Positions 34,155 through 42,989 are shown, counted from the stretch's first letter. The stretch is 46,650 bases of DNA from Lichenifustis flavocetrariae (GCF_026130545.1 NZ_JAMOIM010000039.1:1-46650); one strand, 5' to 3'. Made by a program: numbers and translations. The notes: generated by a model not told the origin, from the sequence alone.

Positions 34155-35473
34155 ATGATCCAAGACCCGCCCCCTTCGATCCTCCCCGACACGGGCATTG
34201 CGACCCTGCTTGCCAGGCGGATCGACGTCCATCATCTCAGTCGTGGCATGGTGGTCGGCGTGACCGACGTCGCCGGCCACCGCTTCATCGCGCAAGGGCA
34301 CTCCGACGCGTCGATGACCAACCCCGTCGACGCCAGCACGCTGTTCGAGATCGGCTCGATCACCAAGGTGTTCACCGCGCTCGTCCTCGCCGACATGGCC
34401 GACAAGGGCGAAGTGCGCCTGGACGAGCCGGTGCAAGACCTGCTGCCGAACGGCGTTCGCGTCCCGGCGCGCAACGGCCGGCCCATCACGCTGCTCGATC
34501 TTGCCAGCCATCGTTCAGGCCTGCCGCGCATGCCGGCGAACTTCGGGTTGGCTGAATGGACCGATCCCGAACGACCCTACACGCCCGACCTGCTCTACGC
34601 TTTCCTCGCGGATCACGAACTCGCGCGAACGCCGGGCGACGTGAATGTTTATTCGAACCTAGGTTATGGCCTCCTGGGTCACGCGCTTTCCCGCCGAGCC
34701 GACATCCCGTACGAAGCGCTGGTCCGTTCCCGGTTCCTCGACCCGCTGGCGATGCACCGGACCGTGATCGAGGTGCCGCAACATCTCGCGTCCGCGGTCG
34801 CCACGGGTCACGATGATGCGCTCGACGCCGTGCCTGCCTGGCGCTTCGGCGCGATGGAAGGGGCCGGCGCATTCCGGTCGAGCGCCGCCGACATGCTGCT
34901 GTTCGTCGACGCCCTGCGGACCCCCTCCACGTCCCCGCTGGCGACCGCCATCGCGACCCTGAAAACACCGCTGAAGGAGGGCGGCCTGGGCTACCGGACG
35001 GACCATCCGGACGGGAGCCTGCTGCTCTCGCATACCGGCGGCACCGGCGGGTTCCGGTCGTACCTGGGTTGCCTGCCGGCGTGGGACCGTGGCGTCATCG
35101 TGCTCAGCAACGCCTTGACGGAGATCACGGCCGATCTCGGGCTCCACATCCTCGATCCCCGCTTTCGGCTGATGTGGCACCGCACGGCGGTTCCGGTCGA
35201 TCCCGCGCAATTCCTCCGACTGACCGGACGATACCGCCTGACGCCGACCCAGATCTTCGACGTGACCGCCGACGATCAAGGGCTTCTGGTCAAGCTGGGC
35301 GAGCAGAATACCTGTCGTGTGTTCCCGATCGTGTGTTCCCGACCTCCAACTGGAGCTTCTTCTACAAATGCGTGGGCGCGCAGCTGACGTTCGAGCCTGG
35401 CGAAGACGGCCGCGCCGCCAGTCTGATCCTGCACCAGAACAGCCATGATCAGATCGCCGAGCGGATCGCGTGA
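34155..35473 (+). pseudogene. Serine beta-lactamase-like hydrolase, frameshifted by a tandem duplication
   Basis: Resembles class C beta-lactamase and related esterases/peptidases: S68-x2-K71 (FEIGSITKVF), Y166-x-N168 (NVYSNLGYG) and the HTG triad segment LLSHTGGTGG. No signal peptide, so the true beta-lactamase role is unlikely; D-aminopeptidase or esterase is more likely. The frame is lost at 35316-35343 because a 14-bp segment is duplicated in tandem. Without one copy the protein continues RVFPTSNWSFFYKCVGAQ to 35473. As it stands it ends at 35387 with an altered tail of about 20 residues; the catalytic domain is intact. Confidence 0.85.
35316..35343 (+). repeat. 14-bp tandem duplication
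   Basis: CGTGTGTTCCCGAT is followed directly by CGTGTGTTCCCGAC; the two copies differ in the last base only. Fourteen is not a multiple of three, so the duplication shifts the reading frame of the enclosing gene. Confidence 0.85.
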
Positions 35474-36703
35474 GCGACTGGGTCGCGCCCATGGGCCTCT
35501 CCATCCACCAATCTGCATCCCCGTCCGGCGATACCGTCTACTGGCCCGAACGCCTTCCGCCGCGCGGAGGCAGGGTTTGCTTGCACGGCAGTGACGGCGG
35601 GTTTTCGGGGTGGAACGACGTGAGCTGCTTGTTGCTGGCCGCCAACTTGCTGGCCGCCAACGGTTTCGTGGCGCTGGCGCACAGCTACAACCGGCCACGC
35701 CAGTCCGGCCGGGCGCCCGGCATCGATAGCGCGCTTCTCGACGGCACCGAAGCCGCGCTCGCCTTCCTGAAGCAGGAGCTTGCCGGCCATCGGTGCGGTG
35801 TCGGGTTGTTCGGCTACTCCAGGGGCGCGGAGCATGCACTACTCGCTGCGCAGCTCATGGCAGAAGATGGCAGCGACGCCACCCCAAGCGCCGTGGCAGT
35901 TCACTCGCCGCAGGATGCCATCTGGCCGGCCTTCATCCTGTCGGACTTCGAGACCGGCAGGGACTGGGATGGCGACCGGCATCTCCCCGCGTGGACATGG
36001 CGCGGCAACGCCGACCGTACGATGCCCGGAACGCTTTGGCGAGGCACCACGTCCCTATCCCGTACTGATCACGCAGGGAACCGAGGACGAGGTCTGGAAT
36101 GCTGATTACGCCCGCCAGCTGGCCGACCGCATGGCTGCGGCTGGAACGCAAGTGGAAGCGCATTTCTTCGGCGGCGAGATTCACGCCTTTCGTCCAGACG
36201 CGCGCAATCGGGAATGGCAACTCACCGTCGATTTCTTCAGCCGGCATCTGGCTCCTCGATTGATCGGCATGCGTCCGGCTCTCGAAAACGACAAGCCTTA
36301 TCTCGTCTGGCTGGAAGAGGCCTGCATGCGGGAGTACGCGGTCGCCCTGTGGGGCGAGTGGCCGCCGGAACTCGGCGTGCGCACCACAGTCGCGGGATGC
36401 CGCATCATCATGGTCGACGGCAAAACCGCAGGCTGCGTCACCACGGAGGCGCTCGTCGATCATTTATGGCTCGACGAGCTGTTCATCGCGCCGACGTTTC
36501 AGCGGCTGGGTGTCGGTTCGCATATCCTAAAGCAGGTCGTCAGCGAGGCTAAGCGCGTTTCCCTCCCGCTCAGACTGAGCGTGCTGACCACCAATCCAGC
36601 CATCGCCTTCTACCTCCGGCACGGCTTACGCGTCCGCGAGCGGACGGCAGAGAGAATTTATCTCACCTCCGAGCTGCCGGTTCGACGACCGACGTCCCGG
36701 TGA
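35470..36703 (+). pseudogene. Alpha/beta hydrolase-GNAT fusion, frameshifted
   Basis: The N-terminal part (GTG at 35470 overlapping the preceding stop) is a dienelactone hydrolase-like domain: VCLHGSDGGFSGW and the nucleophile elbow FGYSRGAEHALL near residue 117. One extra G at about 36028 shifts the frame. The following frame completes the hydrolase (PVLITQGTEDEVWNADYA, GGEIHAFRPDARN) and runs straight into a GNAT domain (MRPALENDKPYLVWLEEACM ... LFIAPTFQRLGVGSHILK), ending at 36703. The restored protein would be 410 aa with two enzyme domains. The GNAT part alone could initiate at the ATG near 36268. Confidence 0.78.
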
Positions 36704-36828
36704 CCTGCCCGGCCGCCGTTTCGCCGGCACGGCCGGCGGACGAGGCTCAAAGGGGACGACGTCAGCTCGGTCGCTGAAGTGGAACAGGCTCCCGTCCATT
36801 GATGCTGGCAACGGCTAGGTGTCCTGCC

Positions 36829-37369
36829 TCATTGCAGATTGGTGTGGCGGCGCCACATGGCGGCCTGCGCGTCCGGCCCCGATCCAAGACGAAGTGCCAA
36901 GGCGTCGAACATCACGAGGCAGGCCTGCTCGAACACCGAGCCGCCGAACTGGACGGACGCGTCCATCGGCACGGTCAGGAGCAAATCCGAAGTCCGAGCC
37001 AACAGGCTTTCCGGCTTGTGCGTGACGACGACCAAGGTCGCGCCTTCGGCCTCGGCGGTGGTGGCGAAGGAGGTGCTCACCGGCGTCTTGCCGGACCCGC
37101 AAACAAGCACCAGCGTATCGCCTTGCCGGATGGCTGGTGCCGTGACCTCACCTACGACATGCACCGGCGTAGCCGGCGTGCATGAGTCGCACCGCCGCCA
37201 TCTGCGCGATCAGACCGGACCTGCCCTGGCCTGAGAAGAACAGACGGCCGTCTTTGGCCTCAAAGGCTTTGGCCAAGTGCTCGAACTGCGAAGGATCGAC
37301 CTGCGCCAACAAGGCGCTCAGTTCCCTCTCAACCACCGCCCAGGGTGCAGCCATGGTTTCTTCGCGCAT
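36829..37369 (-). pseudogene. hxlB: 6-phospho-3-hexuloisomerase-like SIS protein, frameshifted
   Basis: The N-terminus (FFSGQGRSGLIAQMAAVRLMHAGYA) and C-terminal half (MHVVGEVTAPAIRQGDTLVL, SGKTPVSTSFATTAEAEGAT, FGGSVFEQACLVMFDAL) together match 6-phospho-3-hexuloisomerase, the second enzyme of the ribulose monophosphate formaldehyde pathway. One extra G at about 37165 (GCCGGTGCAT for GCCGTGCAT) splits the frame into two. The restored length is 179 aa, as in the family. The hexulose-phosphate synthase partner is absent, so even intact it would be an orphan. Start at 37369 taken by fit to the family. Confidence 0.8.
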
Positions 37370-37445
37370 CGCCCGCTGACCTTTTCTATCGCGCGAAAGA
37401 CTTGCAGACTCGGCATCCTGTGTCACCGGCTTGCCAGGAGAAACA

Positions 37446-38222
37446 ATGAGCTTCGGTCGCATCGCAGTCCTGGCGGACATTCACGGCAATCTGCCGGCCC
37501 TGGAGGCCGTCTTGGCTGAAGTTGATGCCGCCCGGGTCGACGTCGTGGTCCTGAACGGCGACCTCGCGGATGGCCCGTTCCCGACCGGGACGCTCGAACG
37601 GCTTGAGGCGCTCGGGGATCGCGCGATCTGGCTGCGCGGCAACGGCGACCGGTGGCTGGCCGAGGCGCGAGCGGGCCGCTACCACCATGCCGACGTGGCC
37701 ACCGATGCGATGATTCAGTGGGCGGCACGAGCGATCTCGGAGGCACAAGCGGAACGCCTCGGTGCATTGCCGCTCTCCTGCACGTTTGCCGTTGCCGGAT
37801 TGGGAACGGTCGGGATATGCCACGCGACGGGCCGCAACGACGACGAAATGTTCCTCGTGGACAGCAGCCTCGACCATGCGTTGGCGGCCTTCGCCGCATT
37901 GGAGGGCGACACGGTCGTCCTCGGTCATTGCCACATGCCCTTCGACCGCCTCTTTAACCGACGCCGCTTCATCAACGCAGGATCGGTCGGGATGCCTTAC
38001 GGACACATGGGTGCGTCCTGGCTCCTGCTCGGTGCCGAGGTCGTCCTGAAACGGACGCCCTACGACGTGGAGCGCGCCATTGAGCGCATGCTCGTGAGCG
38101 GCATGCCTGGCGTGGAGGATTTCGTCGAAAGCTACGTGAAGGCGACTCCGAGCGATGCGGAGGCGCTGACAGACTACCGCGAGATCTTGCAGCGCCAGCA
38201 GCAGGCGCAGGACTTCGGTTGA
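37446..38222 (+). CDS. Metallophosphoesterase
   Basis: A calcineurin-like phosphoesterase of 258 aa. The metal-binding motifs are in order: LADIHGN (about residues 9-15), LNGDLAD (about 36-42), LRGNGDRW (about 65-72) and GHCHMP (about 163-168). It resembles YfcE/MJ0936 diesterases and the protein phosphatase-like group. AGGAG lies upstream of the ATG at 37446. Divergent from the hexuloisomerase gene, with 76 bp between starts. Substrate unknown. Confidence 0.9.
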   Translation: MSFGRIAVLADIHGNLPALEAVLAEVDAARVDVVVLNGDLADGPFPTGTLERLEALGDRAIWLRGNGDRWLAEARAGRYHHADVATDAMIQWAARAISEAQAERLGALPLSCTFAVAGLGTVGICHATGRNDDEMFLVDSSLDHALAAFAALEGDTVVLGHCHMPFDRLFNRRRFINAGSVGMPYGHMGASWLLLGAEVVLKRTPYDVERAIERMLVSGMPGVEDFVESYVKATPSDAEALTDYREILQRQQQAQDFG

Positions 38223-38359
38223 AACTCCACCGTCGTGAGCCCGGTCAAGGTGCCGGATTGAAGGCTGCTGCCATCTCCCGGACACGGTAGGTCACCTGCC
38301 AGCCGCCGCCACCTTCAGCATCATGGGCGAGGAACATTCCAGGTACGGTGCCTGAACAT

Positions 38360-38775
38360 TCAAGCCGATGCCTTGCGGGCTGCGAAGGCCATGTGAACTC
38401 CGACGGCGGCGAACACGACCAGACCGCCGGCGATGGTACCGCTGCCGAGCGTCTCGGCGAAGACCAGCCACACCCACAGGGGCGCGAGCGGCGCATCGAG
38501 GGCGCCGATGAGCGCGGTCTCGACCGGGGGCAGAAGGCGGGCTCCCAAAGTGAACAGTGCCAGGCCGGCTGCCGAGTTGACGAGGCCGAACGACACCAGG
38601 AGCAACAGGTCGGTGCCGCCGATCGCCAGAGGGTGTCCGAGCGGCCAGCACGCCAGTCCGCTCAACAAGGCCGACAGGGCCGCCGCCGCGAGGGCCGAAA
38701 CGCCGCCGAAGCGGCGCGCCAGCACCATCATGCCGGCCACGGCGACCGTCATCCCGAGCGCGAGGGCGTCACCGA
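38360..38775 (-). pseudogene. EamA/DMT family transporter, truncated
   Basis: About 130-137 codons encode four or five hydrophobic helices of the second EamA repeat (GDALALGMTVAVAGMMVLAR, SALLSGLACWPLG, LLLLVSFGLVNSAAGLALF, PLWVWLVFAETLGSGTIAG). The first EamA repeat is missing. Homology ends abruptly at about 38775, where a fragment of a response regulator begins on the opposite strand. So this is the 3' half of a broken drug/metabolite transporter gene. Confidence 0.75.
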
Positions 38776-38880
38776 ATACTCCGCAACGGCCACCTCGAAC
38801 CCGGCATGCAGGTGGTCACCAAGCCGCTCGCGATGGAAACGCCGGCGCGACGGATCAAGGGGATGATCACCGAGTGGTGA
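38773..38880 (+). pseudogene. Receiver-domain C-terminal fragment
   Basis: The plus strand reads RILRNGHLEPGMQVVTKPLA, then METPARRIKGMITEW and a stop at 38880. LxPGMxVxTKP-A is the last strand and helix of a two-component receiver domain, with the conserved K-P pair. No upstream part exists. It abuts the truncated EamA gene, so this is a rearrangement junction. It is not part of the neighbouring kinase, which is on the other strand. Confidence 0.7.
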
Positions 38881-38917
38881 GCCGTCGCATAGGGGCGATC
38901 CTAAGTGACCTCGGAGC

Positions 38918-40624
38918 CTAGGCAGTCCGAGTAGGCTTCGCACGACTGCCTTCCGCCGCCTTTTGGAGCACGCGGGACAGGTCCTCGATCGAATAGGGCT
39001 TGTGCAGCAGTTCAAAGCCGTGGCTGCCGTCCTGGGCCAGGACCTGACTGTACCCCGACGTTAGCACGACCGGCAAGTCCGGGTGCAAGCGCCTTACTTT
39101 CTGGCCAAGCTCGATCCCGTTCATGCCCGGCATCATCACGTCGGAGAACATGATGTCGAATGCGTCTGCGGTCAGTTCCAGCACGGAGAGGGCTTGCGCG
39201 GCGTCGCACGCAAGCGTCGTTCGGTACCCGAGTTCCTGGAGGGCCTGGACCGAGAACGCGCCGACATCCGCGTTGTCCTCCACCAGCAACACGGACGTGC
39301 CATGGCCGGCGACCAGAGGCGCGGGCACCGGTGCCGCATCCGTTTCGACGGCGGGCTCTTTCACGCTCGGAAGATAGAGCGTGAACGTCGTGCCCCGGCC
39401 GACCTCGCTCTCCACCGCGACCGACCCACCCGATTGCTTCGCGAACCCGAACACCTGCGAGAGGCCGAGGCCGGTCCCCTGGCCGACCGACTTCGTCGTG
39501 AAGAACGGTTCGAAGATCCTCTCCAGGTCGCCCGAGGCGATTCCCGATCCGGTATCGGAGACGGAGACGGCGACGAAGGCACCCCAAACCTCCGGGTGCG
39601 CGCGCGCGGCCGGTATGCGCGACGCCGGTTCGACGATGATCGTCAGTCGTCCTTCGCCGTCCATGGCGTCGCGAGCGTTGACGGCGAGGTTGATGAGCGA
39701 CGTGTCGAATTGACTTGGATCGGCGTTGATGAAGCAGGCCGCATCCGGCAGACGCTTGTCGATCGCGATGCGGGATCCCGTGAGGGGGGCGACCATGTCG
39801 GCTACCGTGTGCACGGAATTAAGAACGCCGAACACCTCGGGCTTGAGCGATTGCCGGCGCGCGAAGGCGAGAAGCTGACTGGTCAGCTTGGACGCGCGGG
39901 TTGTAGTGTCCGAGATCGCCTCGACGTAACGTCGGCGCCGCTCCTCGGCCAGATCCGGCCGTTTCAGCAGGTCCACCGACGACCGGATCACGGTCAGCAG
40001 GTTGTTGAAGTCATGCGCGACGCCACCCGTGAGTTGGCCGATCGCCTCCATCTTCTGGGATTGCCGAAGGCTCTCCTCGACCCGTTCCCGCTCGGCCATC
40101 TCATCGCGCAGCGCGCTGTTCGCGGCCGCCAGGGCCTTCGTCCGTTCCACCACCCGCGCTTCCAGCGCCTCCGCGGCGTGGGATTGGGCCCTCAGAAAGA
40201 CGCGAACCTCGTATTGGCGGATCCGCGACCGTACGGCTGCCGAAACCATGCTCGTCAGGTTCAGCGCCTGCACCGGCCGCTCAAGCAACGAGACATTGCG
40301 CAATGTCCGAACCGTCGCCTGGCGCCACGCCAGGAGAGGCGGCCGCGCCTGACGGCTCGTCAGCATCACGAAGGGCAGATCCGACCAGGGCGGTTGTCCC
40401 TCGACCCACGCGATCAGGGGCGAGAGATCCTTGCCGACCAGGGCCTCCTCGGCGACGAACACTGCCGCCGCGCCGACCTGGATCCTCGCGACCAAGTCGA
40501 CCAGATCGCGGCAGATCTCGACGGACATGCCGGCACGGCGAAGGACCTCGGCCGAGGCCGGACCGTCACGGCCGATCGGGGCGAGGATGAGGACGCGACT
40601 GGTTGCTTCCTCAAGCGCCGTCAA
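38918..40624 (-). CDS. Hybrid histidine kinase with N-terminal pseudo-receiver
   Basis: A 568-aa cytoplasmic hybrid kinase. Residues 1-125 look like a receiver fold lacking clear acidic phosphoacceptors. A coiled coil follows (about 145-195), then the HisKA dimerisation domain with H204 (GGVAHDFNN), the HATPase domain with N316 (NLAVNARDA), DTGSGIA (358-363) and GQGTGLGLS (381-389), and a C-terminal receiver with phosphoacceptor D495 (MFSDVMMPG). There is no transmembrane segment. The ATG at 40624 overlaps the end of the KaiC-like gene by 14 nt, so the two are co-translated and are probably functional partners. Confidence 0.93.
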   Translation of the reverse strand: MTALEEATSRVLILAPIGRDGPASAEVLRRAGMSVEICRDLVDLVARIQVGAAAVFVAEEALVGKDLSPLIAWVEGQPPWSDLPFVMLTSRQARPPLLAWRQATVRTLRNVSLLERPVQALNLTSMVSAAVRSRIRQYEVRVFLRAQSHAAEALEARVVERTKALAAANSALRDEMAERERVEESLRQSQKMEAIGQLTGGVAHDFNNLLTVIRSSVDLLKRPDLAEERRRRYVEAISDTTTRASKLTSQLLAFARRQSLKPEVFGVLNSVHTVADMVAPLTGSRIAIDKRLPDAACFINADPSQFDTSLINLAVNARDAMDGEGRLTIIVEPASRIPAARAHPEVWGAFVAVSVSDTGSGIASGDLERIFEPFFTTKSVGQGTGLGLSQVFGFAKQSGGSVAVESEVGRGTTFTLYLPSVKEPAVETDAAPVPAPLVAGHGTSVLLVEDNADVGAFSVQALQELGYRTTLACDAAQALSVLELTADAFDIMFSDVMMPGMNGIELGQKVRRLHPDLPVVLTSGYSQVLAQDGSHGFELLHKPYSIEDLSRVLQKAAEGSRAKPTRTA

Positions 40625-42137
40625 CCGACCCCTCCTTCATCAGCGGCTTGCTGTCCCCCGTGTATCGAGGCGTGCCCGAGAAGATGCCGCTGAAATCGGT
40701 GAGGGGCGGCCCGAGGGTCACGCCTTGCGAGGTCAGCTGGAACTCGCGGATGCTGTGTTCGTGGCTGCCGCTCCGCTTCTTGACGACCGAGAGCATTCGC
40801 CTCACGTTGCCGGCATATTCGAAGTACCGCACCATCAAAACGGCGTCGCTCAGGTAGCTGATGTCGAGCGGGGTCTCCATGGGCCCGACGAGCCCGTGCT
40901 GCGCGAGCACCAGGATCGTCAGCACCCCCCTCTGGCCGAGATAGGTCAGAAGCTCATGCATCTGGAGGATCAGGAATCGACCATCCGGCATGGCGTTCAG
41001 GTAGCCGTTGAGGCTGTCGATCACGACGAGCCGGGCGCCGTTGACCTCGACGCTGCGTCGTACCGTGGCGGCGAACTCGCCCGGCGACAGCTCGGCGGGA
41101 TCAATCTGCTGGTAGCGGATGCGGCCGTTCTCCATGGCCGCCCGCAAGGGAAGCCCGAGGGTTCGGGCTCGGGCTTCCAGGGTTCCCCGCCCTTCATCGA
41201 AGGCGAAGAAGGCACAGGTCTCCCCGCGCTCGGCTGCCGCGATCGCGTAGGTCAGCGCGACCGAGGACTTGCCGACGCCGGCAGCTCCGATCAGGAGTGC
41301 GTTCGTCCCCCGCTCCAGGCCGCCGCCCAGCATCCTGTCCAGGTCCGCGTTGCCGCTCGGAACGAATCCGGTGTCGAACGAAGCGTGGTGCTCGGCAGCG
41401 ACGAGGCGGGGATAGATCTCCAGGCCGCCCCGCTTGATGGTGAAATCGTGGTAGCCGCCCCGGAACTGAATGCCCCGCATCTTGACGACGCGGAGCCGCC
41501 GACGCTCCGCCCCGTACTCGATCGCGATCTGTTCGAGCAGCACGACGCCATGGGCTATCGAGTGAAGCTGGATGTCGGTTTCATGCGAGGAAAGGTCATC
41601 GAGGACGATCAGGGTGCATGACCGGCTCGAAATGAAATGTTTCAACGCGAGGACCTGACGCCGGTAACGCAGGTGGCTCTGCGCCAGGAGACGCAATTCC
41701 GAAAGGCTGTCGAAGACGACCCGGGACGGGTTCGACGCGTCTATCCTGTCGAAGACCAGCTTCGTCGTTTCGCTGAGTTCTATTTCTGCCGGATGGAACA
41801 CCGTGAGTTCCTGCTCGGGGTCCAGGGTGACTTCCCTCGGGACCAGCTCGAAAACCTCGATCCCGTCCAGGGACCATCCGTGCCGCTTGGCGACGAGGGT
41901 CAGTTCCGCGAGCGTCTCGGACAGGGCGATGTAGAGGACGCGTTCGCCTTGCCGAACGCCTTCGAGGAGGAATTGCAAGGCGATGGTCGTCTTGCCCGAG
42001 CCGGGGCTGCCTTCGTAGAGGTACATGCGGTTCGGGTCTAGGCCGCCGCCTAGAATGTCGTTCAGGCCCTCGCTGCCCGTCGAAATGCGCGGTACTTCCT
42101 CGTCGGAGTCCTGGTTTGTCTCCGGCTTGTCGATCAT
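40611..42137 (-). CDS. KaiC-like double RecA-domain ATPase
   Basis: A 508-aa KaiC-family protein with two RecA-like domains: Walker A at 43-50 (GSPGSGKT) and 284-291 (GAAGVGKS), Walker B at VVFDSL (140-145) and VVIDSL (371-376). The tandem catalytic glutamates of KaiC are S73-E74 and D314-E315, so each domain keeps one. At the CII phosphorylation site the segment reads DISYLSD: S427 matches Ser431 of cyanobacterial KaiC, but Thr432 is a tyrosine. No kaiA or kaiB is nearby. The role is probably light, redox or stress signalling with the hybrid kinase rather than a clock (inference). Confidence 0.93.
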   Translation of the reverse strand: MIDKPETNQDSDEEVPRISTGSEGLNDILGGGLDPNRMYLYEGSPGSGKTTIALQFLLEGVRQGERVLYIALSETLAELTLVAKRHGWSLDGIEVFELVPREVTLDPEQELTVFHPAEIELSETTKLVFDRIDASNPSRVVFDSLSELRLLAQSHLRYRRQVLALKHFISSRSCTLIVLDDLSSHETDIQLHSIAHGVVLLEQIAIEYGAERRRLRVVKMRGIQFRGGYHDFTIKRGGLEIYPRLVAAEHHASFDTGFVPSGNADLDRMLGGGLERGTNALLIGAAGVGKSSVALTYAIAAAERGETCAFFAFDEGRGTLEARARTLGLPLRAAMENGRIRYQQIDPAELSPGEFAATVRRSVEVNGARLVVIDSLNGYLNAMPDGRFLILQMHELLTYLGQRGVLTILVLAQHGLVGPMETPLDISYLSDAVLMVRYFEYAGNVRRMLSVVKKRSGSHEHSIREFQLTSQGVTLGPPLTDFSGIFSGTPRYTGDSKPLMKEGSVDGA

Positions 42138-42183
42138 GGCCTCATTCCTGTCGCGGGCTTGCCACTCCCAGGTGCAGGGGAAT

Positions 42184-42198
42184 GTGATCGTTGATCAC
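42184..42198. promoter_or_regulatory. Palindrome upstream of the KaiC-like gene
   Basis: GTGATC-GTT-GATCAC is a perfect inverted repeat 46 bp upstream of the KaiC-like ATG (42137). A transcription factor operator is likely. I looked for, but did not find, an EcfG-type GGAAC...GTT promoter. Confidence 0.5.
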
Positions 42199-42632
42199 GC
42201 CAGCCGTTCTGACCGCGTCAGGACAAGACGTTATGGCGGCAGTGGGTTCGTGTCTACGGGCCAGGATCCGGTGGGTATGTGGCCGATTCGGCAACGGAAG
42301 TACCTCGCCAAGACGGCGCGCGACGCGACGTGGCGGTTCGCTGGACGGACGGTCGCCTCTCTTCACCTCCCTCCTGAGCAGGCGCCCGAGCGGCCTCTTC
42401 GACTGGCTGACCTGACCGGAGGACGGCTTCGCCTCGATCTCCTGCCGCAACGGTGCCGGCCTGCCTTCATCCCCTGCGGCAGGGCCACATTCCTCGCAAG
42501 GCAAGAAGCTTGTCCAGCGACGTCCTCCGCTGGCACTGCGGTCCTGACAGATGCGGCGTCGATCGCCTCCGGCACTTGCATCGCCATCGAGACCGCGATG
42601 GACGCGGGCCCAAGCGGAAGCAGGAGATCGAC

Positions 42633-42953
42633 ATGAGCGTCATCGGCACCTTCAAGTCCAACGGCAACGATTTCACCGGCGAGATCGCCACCCTCACCAT
42701 ACGGGCAAGGGACGTCCGGATCGTCCCCGCCAAGCGGACCGCGGAAAACGGGCCGAGCCACCAAGTCTACGCCGGTCAAGCCGAGATCGGCGCGGCCTGG
42801 AGCAAGAGGTCCAAGGAGGGTCGGAACTACCTGTCGGTTCTCCTCGATGACCCGAGCATGATGGCGCCGTTCTACGCCAGCTTGGTGTCGAACGATGAGG
42901 ATAAGGACCACAGCCTTCTCTGGTCGCGGGGCACCCGACGCGACCGGGATTGA
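42633..42953 (+). CDS. DUF736 family protein, copy 3
   Basis: 106 aa, intact. It starts MSVIGTFKSNGNDFTGEIAT and includes SHQVYAGQAEIGAAWSKRS, LSVLLDDPSMMAP and the basic SLLWSRGTRRDRD ending. AGGAG lies about 8 nt upstream. Role unknown (see copy 1). It faces away from the KaiC operon, separated by the leader and about 250 bp of spacer. Confidence 0.88.
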   Translation: MSVIGTFKSNGNDFTGEIATLTIRARDVRIVPAKRTAENGPSHQVYAGQAEIGAAWSKRSKEGRNYLSVLLDDPSMMAPFYASLVSNDEDKDHSLLWSRGTRRDRD

Positions 42954-42960
42954 CGGTAGT

Positions 42961-42989
42961 ACGGCGCCTCGTCCAAGGCGGGGCGCCGT
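42961..42989 (+). terminator. Hairpin after DUF736 copy 3
   Basis: ACGGCGCC (42961-42968) pairs with GGCGCCGT (42982-42989), starting 8 nt after the stop. CAAGGC lies near the 3' arm as in the other copies. Confidence 0.6.

Larger units (their letters stand above)
42390..42989 (+). repeat. DUF736 unit, copy 3
   Basis: The third copy of the 600-bp unit: 243-nt leader, DUF736 gene (intact) and hairpin. The central palindrome is changed to CCTCGCAAGG. Its leader is the most divergent of the three, yet the block at its 5' end (CTTCGACTGGCTGACCTGAC) is identical to that in copy 2. Confidence 0.8.

Noticed and set aside
39083-40693. 536-codon plus-strand ORF opposite the histidine kinase
   Set aside because: A shadow of the kinase in a GC-rich genome; no domain.
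42138-42389. Possible EcfG-type general stress promoter before the KaiC operon
   Set aside because: No GGAAC-N16/17-GTT pattern was found on the minus strand.
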